Shown here: positions 1 to 5,585 of the stretch, piece after piece
Numbering within the stretch: the first letter of the stretch is position 1
How the letters are laid out: the number at the start of each line of letters is the position of its first letter
Assembly: GCA_030616535.1 (NCBI GenBank)
Contig: JAUWXE010000075.1
Span: 1-5,585, forward strand
Length of the DNA: 5,585 nt
Source: Candidatus Aerophobota bacterium
GTDB lineage: Bacteria; Aerophobota; Aerophobia; Aerophobales; AE-B3A
Direction of reading: 5' to 3'
Notes under the pieces: model-generated
Told to the model about the DNA's origin: nothing
The model's database searches: none
What the model saw: the letters and a program-made list of their open reading frames with translations, nothing else
Program-made: the position numbers and the translations under genes

Positions 1-90
1 AGCCATGAGTGGAAGAGCGGCGTTCTTGGCTCCATTTACCTTTAGTTTCCCTTTCAGGGGAAACCCTCCTTCGATTACGAACTTGTCCAC
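1..90 (-). CDS. murA: UDP-N-acetylglucosamine 1-carboxyvinyltransferase, N-terminal fragment
   Basis: This is the first 30 codons of a gene that runs off the low-coordinate edge of the window. MurA transfers enolpyruvate from phosphoenolpyruvate to UDP-GlcNAc in the cytoplasm, the first committed step of peptidoglycan synthesis. The visible peptide begins (V/M)DKFVIEGG and continues with the family signature GAKNAALPLMA. The Lys-Asn pair falls at residues 22-23, the same numbering as the PEP/UDP-GlcNAc-contacting Lys22-Asn23 of E. coli MurA, which supports the chosen start. That start is GTG at 90-88, preceded by AAGGAG at a 6-nt spacing. The GTG follows the TAA stop of the upstream chaperone gene with no gap, so translation is probably coupled. 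The catalytic Cys/Asp loop lies outside the window and cannot be checked. Identity is confident despite the short length, because EPSP synthase, the nearest paralogue, lacks this N-terminus. Confidence 0.93.
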   Translation of the reverse strand, partial: MDKFVIEGGFPLKGKLKVNGAKNAALPLMA

Positions 91-1038
91 TTACAACTCC
101 TTCTCGTTTTTGATGATCCTGATCTCCACCTTTGTAATCAGCTTCTTCAACCATTCTTGCAAAACTTCTTTTTTCCTTTCTTCCTTTAGATACTTTTCTA
201 TCTCCTTCTCACAGCTAACAAAATCAAGCTCTTTTCTCTTTCTTAGTTGGATAATGCGATAAAAATCCTCCTTCTCTTCTTTTAACTTTACTGCCTCTCC
301 TTCCTTAAGAGAGAGAAGTGCCGCTCTCAAACTCGGCTTCATCTCCCTGAGGCTAATCCATCCTAATTCACCTCCTTGTCCGACATTATTGTCTAAAGAA
401 AACTTTCTAGCCAGAGCAGACCAACTTTCCCCTTTTTCCAATTGTTGGAGGACGCTCTCAGCTATAGCCTTGCTTTTAACTATGACTTGAGCTATTTGGA
501 CCTTCCCTGCATTTGTCAGACTCTTTTCGTGGCGTCGATAAAACTGGGAAACCTCGGTTTCTGAAATATCTTGCCCATTTAAATATCTCTTTAGTCTTAA
601 ATAAAACTCTCTTATTTCCCTATCTTTTATTCTTATTTTTTTATCAATCTCTTTTCCCTTTTGGTAGATGAGCCTATCTTGCAAAATTCTCCTTCTTAGC
701 CATTCCTTGTACTGGCGTACGGTCAGTCCACCTTGTGCTAAAGCTTGCTCAAATTCGGCATCAGAGAGACCTGCTTTAATTTCACCCAGAGCCTTTTCAA
801 TAGTCTCGGAACTTACTGACATTCCTTCTCTTTCAGCTTCCTGGCAAAGAATGAAATCCTCTATGATATCCTCCATTCTCAAATTTCCTCCGGTTACGAA
901 TTTTACTTGGTCTAACTGTCTTTGAGTAATGATCTCTCCATTAACCACTACTACTACTTCGTCAATCAACTCACTCCCATAAGCAAACTCAACCCCTATT
1001 ACCATAAGAAAAATAGCCAAAAAGAAAAAAACCCTCAT
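91..1038 (-). CDS. Secreted SurA/PrsA-type chaperone with degenerate parvulin (PpiC) domain
   Basis: This 315-residue exported folding factor resembles SurA and PrsA. Residues 1-21 form a signal peptide: one Arg, then a hydrophobic core, with probable cleavage after AYG. No lipobox Cys is present, so a soluble periplasmic or extracytoplasmic protein is expected. Residues about 22-130 match the SurA N-terminal chaperone region (IDEVVVVVNGEIIT start, then amphipathic helices). Residues about 178-268 match a rotamase domain, with LARKFSLDNNVGQGGELGW at 209-227. A basic, helical tail (about 270-315) resembles the SurA C-terminal helix. Two positions that normally hold the conserved active-site His residues are Gln184 (AQVIV instead of SHILV) and Arg261 (FYRII instead of GYHII). 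The domain may therefore bind peptides without isomerase activity. The ATG is preceded by only a weak GAG at 7 nt. The gene starts 16 bp after mfd and abuts murA. I withhold a symbol because SurA and PrsA cannot be separated here. Confidence 0.88.
   Translation of the reverse strand: MRVFFFLAIFLMVIGVEFAYGSELIDEVVVVVNGEIITQRQLDQVKFVTGGNLRMEDIIEDFILCQEAEREGMSVSSETIEKALGEIKAGLSDAEFEQALAQGGLTVRQYKEWLRRRILQDRLIYQKGKEIDKKIRIKDREIREFYLRLKRYLNGQDISETEVSQFYRRHEKSLTNAGKVQIAQVIVKSKAIAESVLQQLEKGESWSALARKFSLDNNVGQGGELGWISLREMKPSLRAALLSLKEGEAVKLKEEKEDFYRIIQLRKRKELDFVSCEKEIEKYLKEERKKEVLQEWLKKLITKVEIRIIKNEKEL
97..102 (-). promoter_or_regulatory. Ribosome binding site of murA
   Basis: AAGGAG on the minus strand sits 6 nt before the GTG at 90-88, inside the last codons of the upstream chaperone gene. 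It decides the GTG start, which places MurA residues Lys22 and Asn23 in the family numbering. Confidence 0.8.
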
Positions 1039-1045
1039 TGTTTTA

Positions 1046-1050
1046 CTCTA
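1046..1050 (-). promoter_or_regulatory. Weak ribosome binding site of the parvulin-domain gene
   Basis: TAGAG on the minus strand leaves a 7-nt gap to the ATG at 1038-1036. It is the only reasonably placed purine motif; the AAGG at 1056-1053 overlaps the mfd stop codon and is too far away. Initiation here may rely on ribosomes finishing mfd 16 bp upstream. Confidence 0.45.
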
Positions 1051-1054
1051 TGCC

Positions 1055-4000
1055 TTACTTGGAGTATAGCACATCTTTGAGCCGTTGTAAAATCTTCTCT
1101 AAAGATACCAAAAGTTCTTTTCCCTCACCTTTTTTAGAGATAATTAAATTTCTCTCATCCAGAGGAAAGGGCTGAACTTCAGGTGAAAGTTTTCTTTTAA
1201 TCTTTTCTCGACTATCTTGATTAAGGGGGGTGAAAGGAGAGAAAGTAGTCCAGATTTTGGATCCTTTGCTTCTCAAACAGACAATCCCGAGCTGTTGAGC
1301 TATAAGTTTTATCCGCAGGAGACTAATGAGACTTTTCGTCTCAGGCGGCAGAGGTCCGTAGCGATCCCGCAGCTCCTCTTTTAATTTAAGGATTTTCTCA
1401 CTTTTCCTTATTTCCCCTATTCTTCGATAAAGCTCAAATCTCTGTTCTTGGTAAGGCACATAGGAGGAAGGAATCCGAGCTTCCACTTTTAGATCTAAAC
1501 TTATAGGCAAAGAAGGCTTAACCTTTTCTCCGCGTAATCTTTTAATCTCCTCGGAGAGAAGTTGAGAGTAAAGAGTAAATCCTACTGCGGCTATGTGACC
1601 ATGCTGTTCTCTACCCAGAAGATTTCCTGCTCCTCTTATCTCCAAATCCTGCATAGCTATGCGAAATCCAGAGCCGGGTCCTTTAAACTGGTTAATGACT
1701 TCCAGTCTTTTGCGAACTTCATGAGTAAGTAACTTAGCTGGAGTGAGGAGAAAATAAGCATACCCTCTTAACTTACCTCTACCAACTCTCCCCCTCAATT
1801 GATAAAGATTAGCCAGACCAAATTGTTCGGCTCCTTCCACAATCAAGGTATTTACATTGGGCATGTCTATGCCCGATTCAATAATGGTAGTGCAGGTTAA
1901 AACATCATATCTTCGTTCAAGAAAATCTCGGGTAACTTTTTCAAGCTGTCTTGAAGGCATCCTTCCATGCGCTACGGCAACTTTACTTTGGGGAACCAGC
2001 ATCTTTATCTTTTCGGCAACTCTATAAATTCCCTCAATCCTATTGTAAAGATAGAAAATCTGACCTTTTCGCTCCAGTTCCTCAATGATAGCCTTTCTTA
2101 TCAGCTCTTCATTATACTCTGTCACCTGCGTTTCCACATTCAACCTCTCTCGGGGAGGGGTAAAGATCGTGCTTATCGGTCTGACTCCCATCAGCGACAT
2201 GTAGAGAGAGCGAGGAATAGGGGTAGCGCTGAGGGTGAGGACATCCACGGAACTTCTGAGTTCTCTTAGCTTCTTCTTTTGGATTACTCCAAATCGTTGT
2301 TCCTCATCAATGATGACCAGACCTAGATCCTTAAAGTCTATGTCTTTCTGTATTAGCCTATGGGTGCCTATGACAATGTCAACCCCTCCATTCTTGAGGC
2401 CAGCTATGATATCTTTTTGTTCTTTGAAACCTTGAAAACGGGATAGCATCTCGATCCGAATAGGATAAGCTGCCATTCTCTCTCTGAAAATTCGGTAGTG
2501 CTGCTCGGCTAAAATAGTGGTAGGAACCAGCATAGCTACCTGCTTGTTGTCCATTACCACTTTAAAGGTTGCTCGCATAGCCACCTCCGTCTTTCCATAT
2601 CCTGCGTCTCCGCAAACTAACCTATCCATGGGGCTAGGACTTTCCATATCCTGTTTTACCTCATGAGTAGCTCTTAACTGGTCAGGGGTCTCCTGATAGG
2701 GAAAAGAAGCCTCAAATTCAAGTTGCCAGTCAGTATCGGGAGAGAAGTGATGACCCGGTATCACTTTTCGAATAGAATAAAGCCGAAGAAGAGAAGAAGC
2801 GAGGTCTCGAGCAGCTCTTCTGGCTCTTCTCTTGGTCAATCTCCATTGTCCCCCTTCTAGACTGTAAATGGGAGGTGGATGATCGGAATCTCCCATATAC
2901 TTGTGCAATCGGTCTAGCTGATCCAGGGGGATGTAAAGTCTATCAGATCCTTTATAATTCACCTGAAAATAATCACATTTTCTTCCTTGCACCTTTAAGG
3001 TTTTTATCCCGCTAAATTTACCTATTCCACGATCGATATGTACTACATAATCGCCCTTTCGAAGTTCGGTCCATCTTTCAATTTTCTTCTCCTCTTCACC
3101 AACCCATCTCTGCCTCCTTTCTCTATAACGTTTAAAGATATCCTCATCGGTTATAAGGACCTGTTTTATCTCATGGAAAACAAACCCTCTCCTCAGATCG
3201 CCCAGAGAAATGAGAAGAGGTGGAAAACCCTCATAAATGGAAAACTTCTCTTTTAACGGTATTTCGAGATCTTTTTCTTCGAATAGCTCCTTCAATCTTT
3301 CAGCCTGACCTCGATTGGGGGCTAGAAGAATTATTTTGTATTTTCTTTTTCTCCATGATTTTATGTCGGCAGCTAATAGGTCAAAATGGCCCTGATAAGA
3401 AGGTAAACTGCTACAGGAAAGTGACATACTCTCCCGGGGCTTCATCCAGGAGGTCTTCCGAGGCAAGGTGGAAAGATACAAATGAGGAGATTCCAAAATT
3501 GGTTTGAGTACTTTATCCTCAGGATTTGCCCGCATCTTTAGCTGATCCTGAATCTCACCTGGTTCATCTAAGATTATAGTAAAGGAAGGAAAAGCCTCCG
3601 GTAAAGAACAAAATCTTCCATTTGTCTTCTTGCTCAAAGCTAGCTCATCTTTCGAAGACAAAACAACTTCTCTTTTCTTCCTTACCGAGGACTGCGTCTC
3701 GGGATTAAACTCTCTAATGGATTCTACAGTGTCTCCAAAAAGCTCGATTCTGATAGGTTTAGGGTAAAGAGGAGAGTAAAAATCCACGATTCCTCCCCGA
3801 AAGGAATAATCACCTTTTTCCTGTACCAAAGGAGAAAACTCGTATCCTCCTTCAGTTAAGTACTTTATAAGTGTATCTCGATTTATCTTTTCCCCTCTTT
3901 TCACTAGAAAACAATCTTCATCCAAAATAAAAAGGGGTGGTACTTTTTGGCGGAGAGCATCTAAAGAGGATACTACCAGGATGTTATCCTCTTTCCCCAA

Positions 4001-4276
4001 TTGATGCAGAATCTTTAGACGTTTTCCAGTTTGGTCCTTCTCTTGAGAGGGAAAAAGGAAGATTTTTCCATCTGAGGGAAGCAAGGTAAGCAAATCTTGG
4101 TAGGTATTCTCAGCCTCTGATTCACTGGGAAAAACTAATAAAAAAGGAACCTTAAGCTCTTTGCTCAGGAGGGCTACTCCATAGGCCTTAGCTTCCTGAG
4201 TCAAGCCGTAAAGCCAATAGGGAATAATTCCTTGTTTTATCCTTTGAAGACATACCTCAAGTTTGTTCCTTGCCAA
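1055..4276 (-). CDS. mfd: Transcription-repair coupling factor Mfd
   Basis: Mfd is a cytoplasmic ATP-driven DNA translocase that pushes stalled RNA polymerase off the template and recruits UvrA for nucleotide excision repair. The 1073 residues are close to the usual 1100-1180. In order: a UvrB-like module (about 1-210); a divergent middle region; the RNA-polymerase-interacting domain (about 405-465, KGDYVVHIDRGIGKFSGI); the RecG-like helicase core (about 525-880); and the C-terminal TRCF domain (about 925-1030). Core motifs are intact: Walker A GDAGYGKT at 556-563, DEEQ at 657-660, SAT at 683-685 and QLRGRVGR at 826-833. Arg160, Arg176 and Phe180 align with the UvrA-contacting Arg165, Arg181 and Phe185 of E. 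coli Mfd, with identical spacing, so UvrA recruitment is probably retained. The start is TTG: the preceding in-frame codon is a stop (TAG), and the next in-frame ATG is at residue 248. The gene overlaps the end of prfA by 20 bp. Confidence 0.97.
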   Translation of the reverse strand: MARNKLEVCLQRIKQGIIPYWLYGLTQEAKAYGVALLSKELKVPFLLVFPSESEAENTYQDLLTLLPSDGKIFLFPSQEKDQTGKRLKILHQLGKEDNILVVSSLDALRQKVPPLFILDEDCFLVKRGEKINRDTLIKYLTEGGYEFSPLVQEKGDYSFRGGIVDFYSPLYPKPIRIELFGDTVESIREFNPETQSSVRKKREVVLSSKDELALSKKTNGRFCSLPEAFPSFTIILDEPGEIQDQLKMRANPEDKVLKPILESPHLYLSTLPRKTSWMKPRESMSLSCSSLPSYQGHFDLLAADIKSWRKRKYKIILLAPNRGQAERLKELFEEKDLEIPLKEKFSIYEGFPPLLISLGDLRRGFVFHEIKQVLITDEDIFKRYRERRQRWVGEEEKKIERWTELRKGDYVVHIDRGIGKFSGIKTLKVQGRKCDYFQVNYKGSDRLYIPLDQLDRLHKYMGDSDHPPPIYSLEGGQWRLTKRRARRAARDLASSLLRLYSIRKVIPGHHFSPDTDWQLEFEASFPYQETPDQLRATHEVKQDMESPSPMDRLVCGDAGYGKTEVAMRATFKVVMDNKQVAMLVPTTILAEQHYRIFRERMAAYPIRIEMLSRFQGFKEQKDIIAGLKNGGVDIVIGTHRLIQKDIDFKDLGLVIIDEEQRFGVIQKKKLRELRSSVDVLTLSATPIPRSLYMSLMGVRPISTIFTPPRERLNVETQVTEYNEELIRKAIIEELERKGQIFYLYNRIEGIYRVAEKIKMLVPQSKVAVAHGRMPSRQLEKVTRDFLERRYDVLTCTTIIESGIDMPNVNTLIVEGAEQFGLANLYQLRGRVGRGKLRGYAYFLLTPAKLLTHEVRKRLEVINQFKGPGSGFRIAMQDLEIRGAGNLLGREQHGHIAAVGFTLYSQLLSEEIKRLRGEKVKPSLPISLDLKVEARIPSSYVPYQEQRFELYRRIGEIRKSEKILKLKEELRDRYGPLPPETKSLISLLRIKLIAQQLGIVCLRSKGSKIWTTFSPFTPLNQDSREKIKRKLSPEVQPFPLDERNLIISKKGEGKELLVSLEKILQRLKDVLYSK

Positions 4277-5348
4277 CTACAACCCTTTCCTCCCTCATTT
4301 CTCTTTGAAGAGATTCGATTAAGGTATTCATCTCTCCATTTAAAATATCTTCCAAATTATGCAGAGTTAGATGAATCCGGTGATCGGTAACTCTTCCTTG
4401 CGGAAAGTTGTAAGTCCTGATGCGCTCCGATCTTTCTCCCCTTCCAATCTGATTTTTTCTTTGCTTAGAGATCTCTCTTTGCTGCTTACTTTCTTTTCTC
4501 TGAAGGAGCTCAGCCCGCAAAACTCGCATGGCTTTAATTTTATTTTGATGTTGGGATCTTTCATCCTGACATTGGACTACAATCCCGGTAGATTCATGAG
4601 TAATCCTTACTGCAGAATCGGTAACATTTACATGCTGCCCTCCTGCTCCTCGAGAATGAAAGGTCTCTATCCGTAAATCTTCAGGCTTTATCTCAACCTC
4701 TACTTCCTCAGCCTCCGGAAGGACAGCTACCGTTACCGTCGAGGTATGAATTCTGCCACTCGATTCTGTAACAGGCACTCTCTGTACTCGATGCACTCCA
4801 CTTTCAAAGCGCAAGGTAGAAAAAACATCTCTTCCTTCAATGGCAAAGACCACTTCCTTAAAGCCTCCTCTACCTGTAGGACGGTGATTTATGTTCTCTA
4901 TTCTCCAACTACGTTTTTCTCCAAAGCGGGTGTACATCTTGTATAGATCAGCAGCAAACAAAGCCGCCTCCTCTCCCCCTGCTCCAGCCCGAATCTCCAC
5001 AATTACATTCCGGTGAGAATAGGGATCATCAGGTCTTAAAAGATACGAAAGTTCTTTCTCTATCTCTGCTAGCTCACTCTTGAGAGTCTTTTTTTCCTCT
5101 TCAGCTAATTCTTTAATCTCTGGGGTCTCTTTTTTATCTCCCAGAATATCCTCTAGCTTCCTCACCTCATTTTGAATCTTTCTATATTTTTGCCAGAGAA
5201 AAACAGTGTCTTCTAGTTCTCGATATTCCTTGCTGTATTTTTCTAGAAGCTGTCTATTTTCTAAAACATTAGGATCGGAAAGAAGTTTACCCAGTTCTTG
5301 ATATCGAAGCTCGACTTTCTCTAATCTAGCTACCTGAGATCTCTGCAT
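4257..5348 (-). CDS. prfA: Peptide chain release factor 1
   Basis: RF1 reads UAA and UAG stop codons in the ribosomal A site and triggers hydrolysis of peptidyl-tRNA. With the ATG at 5348-5346 the protein has 363 residues, the usual length for long bacterial RF1. The N-terminal domain (about 1-105) is helical and charged. The codon-recognition tripeptide is Pro-Val-Thr at 192-194 in the context HRVQRVPVTESSGRIHTS; this PxT form marks RF1 rather than RF2, which has SPF. The catalytic Gly-Gly-Gln is at 236-238 within GAGGQHVNVTDSAVRITH, followed by CQDERSQHQNK. The C-terminus keeps the RIRTYNFPQGRVTDHR block. A TTG one codon upstream is possible, but AAGGA sits 7 nt from the ATG and only 4 nt from the TTG, so I choose the ATG. 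The gene itself ends in TGA, the stop read by RF2. No prmC, whose product methylates the GGQ glutamine, follows it here. Confidence 0.97.
   Translation of the reverse strand: MQRSQVARLEKVELRYQELGKLLSDPNVLENRQLLEKYSKEYRELEDTVFLWQKYRKIQNEVRKLEDILGDKKETPEIKELAEEEKKTLKSELAEIEKELSYLLRPDDPYSHRNVIVEIRAGAGGEEAALFAADLYKMYTRFGEKRSWRIENINHRPTGRGGFKEVVFAIEGRDVFSTLRFESGVHRVQRVPVTESSGRIHTSTVTVAVLPEAEEVEVEIKPEDLRIETFHSRGAGGQHVNVTDSAVRITHESTGIVVQCQDERSQHQNKIKAMRVLRAELLQRKESKQQREISKQRKNQIGRGERSERIRTYNFPQGRVTDHRIHLTLHNLEDILNGEMNTLIESLQREMREERVVVGKEQT
4284..4293 (-). promoter_or_regulatory. Ribosome binding site region of mfd inside prfA
   Basis: The purine run GGAGGAAAGG on the minus strand lies within the last codons of prfA. 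Its AAAGG end is 7 nt from the TTG start of mfd at 4276-4274; the stronger GGAGG is 12 nt away, which is long. The in-frame TAG just before the TTG leaves no earlier start. Confidence 0.6.
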
Positions 5349-5355
5349 CAAAGAA

Positions 5356-5360
5356 TCCTT
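5356..5360 (-). promoter_or_regulatory. Ribosome binding site of prfA
   Basis: AAGGA on the minus strand is separated by 7 nt from the ATG at 5348-5346. This spacing favours that ATG over the TTG immediately before it. Confidence 0.75.
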
Positions 5361-5393
5361 ATTATTTAATCATCAGTTTTTTAAAATTCCCAT

Positions 5394-5424
5394 GCTGTAA
5401 GTTGCTGATTGCTGAAAGCTGAAC
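5394..5424 (-). repeat. Tandem 7-bp repeat in the prfA leader
   Basis: Read on the plus strand, three heptamers stand head to tail at 5404-5424: GCTGATT, GCTGAAA, GCTGAAC. A fourth, weaker unit, GCTGTAA, is at 5394-5400, after a 3-bp interruption. On the transcribed strand the units are NNTCAGC. The block starts about at the predicted transcription start and forms the first part of the leader RNA. Similar GCTGA-type short repeats are scattered between genes in some bacterial genomes. No function can be assigned from one copy. Confidence 0.7.
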
Positions 5425-5431
5425 ACTTGTT

Positions 5432-5459
5432 ATTATATACTCGACAGCCCTTTTGTCAA
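5432..5459 (-). promoter_or_regulatory. Housekeeping sigma-factor promoter for the prfA operon
   Basis: On the minus strand a perfect -35 hexamer TTGACA (5459-5454) and a perfect -10 hexamer TATAAT (5437-5432) are separated by 16 bp. Transcription would start near 5427-5425 and give a leader of about 77 nt before the prfA ATG. The -35 begins 14 bp beyond the purC stop codon, so the promoter fills the gap between the two genes. With no other promoter evident, it probably drives prfA, mfd, the parvulin-domain gene and murA together. Confidence 0.82.
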
Positions 5460-5473
5460 TTCCTAGAAAATAA

Positions 5474-5585
5474 TCACGTCCCCATTTTTATTCCGGTAAT
5501 CCTCTCATAAGCCTCAAGGTATCTTTGGGAGGTCTTTTTGATTATATCAGGAGGAAGGGAAGGAGCAGGAGGAGTCTTGTCCCAA
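5474..5585 (-). CDS. purC: SAICAR synthetase (phosphoribosylaminoimidazole-succinocarboxamide synthase), C-terminal fragment
   Basis: Only the last 36 codons plus the TGA stop are visible; the gene continues past the high-coordinate edge. PurC joins aspartate to CAIR using ATP to make SAICAR in de novo purine synthesis, in the cytoplasm. The visible tail reads WDKTPPAPSLPPDII, then KKTSQRYLEAYERITG and a short end. The W-x-K-x-PPAP-x-LP block followed by T-x-x-(K/R)-Y-x-E-A-Y-E-x-(L/I)-T-G is the typical C-terminus of the long form of SAICAR synthetase (about 290-310 residues), unlike the shorter E. coli-type enzyme. The ATP-binding and catalytic parts are outside the window. No terminator follows the stop, and the promoter for the next gene starts 14 bp downstream. 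Confidence 0.9.
   Translation of the reverse strand, partial: WDKTPPAPSLPPDIIKKTSQRYLEAYERITGIKMGT

Larger units (their letters stand above)
5349..5473 (-). other. Intergenic region and 5' leader between purC and prfA
   Basis: This 125-bp gap is the only sizeable non-coding stretch. In transcription order it holds the promoter, the heptamer repeat, an A/T-rich stretch and the prfA ribosome binding site. I see no strong hairpin followed by a U tract, so neither a purC terminator nor an attenuator is evident. I recognise no riboswitch fold. Two very short reading frames occur in the leader: ATG at 5393 to TGA at 5373 (6 codons), overlapping ATG at 5373 to TAA at 5362 (3 codons). Neither has a visible ribosome binding site. 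Confidence 0.7.

Noticed and set aside
5..262. Open frame of 85 codons on the plus strand at the left edge
   Set aside because: It runs antisense to murA and the chaperone gene, both strongly supported by family motifs. Its Phe/Ser-rich product is what the complement of Lys/Glu-rich coding sequence gives.
100..700. Pyrimidine-rich, low-complexity look of the plus strand (many CTT/TTC/TCT runs)
   Set aside because: It is explained by Lys/Glu/Arg-rich coding sequence on the minus strand (AAG, GAA, AGA codons); there is no true repeat unit.
668..925. Plus-strand open frame of 85 codons
   Set aside because: It lies antisense within the SurA-type gene, with no recognisable domain and no ribosome binding site context.
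1978..1980. DEEQ instead of DEEH in the Mfd helicase motif at residues 657-660 (marker position only approximate)
   Set aside because: Gln at this position occurs in other bacterial Mfd proteins, so it is normal variation rather than an active-site defect.
1967..3507. Several plus-strand open frames of 66-100 codons opposite mfd
   Set aside because: All are antisense to continuous, motif-rich Mfd coding sequence; none resembles a known protein.
4367..4564. 65-codon minus-strand frame inside prfA
   Set aside because: It is an alternative frame over the GGQ and C-terminal region of prfA, which is clearly the coding frame.
4371..4946. Plus-strand open frames opposite prfA
   Set aside because: They are shadows of the RF1 coding sequence, with no family resemblance.
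5349..5351. TTG as the prfA start, one codon before the ATG
   Set aside because: The AAGGA motif is only 4 nt from the TTG but 7 nt from the ATG, so the ATG is preferred; the difference is one residue.
5371..5410. Possible leader hairpin pairing AUCAG with CUGAU
   Set aside because: The stem is only 5 bp with a loop of more than 20 nt and no U tract follows, so it does not support a terminator or riboswitch.

Overview
This window is a compact bacterial housekeeping block with every gene on the minus strand. In the direction of transcription (high to low coordinates) it reads: the 3' end of purC (purine synthesis), a 125-bp intergenic leader with a strong promoter, prfA (release factor 1), mfd (transcription-repair coupling factor), a secreted SurA/PrsA-type parvulin-domain chaperone, and the first 30 codons of murA (first committed step of peptidoglycan synthesis). 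I see no mobile element, CRISPR array, tRNA, rRNA or phage-like gene.

The layout suggests one transcription unit. A textbook promoter (TTGACA, 16 bp, TATAAT) lies just after the purC stop and points into prfA. prfA and mfd overlap by 20 bp, mfd and the chaperone gene are 16 bp apart, and the chaperone stop codon abuts the murA GTG start. No terminator-like hairpin is visible between any of the genes, including after purC, so some read-through from purC is possible. Starts are varied: ATG for prfA and the chaperone gene, TTG for mfd, GTG for murA.

The organism is a bacterium of moderately low GC, with many AGA/AGG arginine codons and a purine-rich coding strand. That strand bias makes the plus strand look pyrimidine-rich and produces many shadow ORFs. 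The gene order prfA-mfd-parvulin-murA does not match the orders I know well from model bacteria, where prfA is usually followed by prmC. A periplasmic-type foldase next to murA fits a cell with a peptidoglycan wall and perhaps an outer membrane. An uncultivated candidate-phylum lineage is plausible, but I cannot name one from this sequence.

The products do not form one pathway. They cover translation termination, DNA repair at stalled RNA polymerase, envelope protein folding and wall precursor synthesis. The mfd-parvulin pairing recurs in several bacterial groups; the rest is probably growth-linked housekeeping grouping. I found no convincing new system. The points worth a second look are the degenerate parvulin active site, the heptamer repeat at the start of the prfA leader, and the absence of prmC between prfA and murA.
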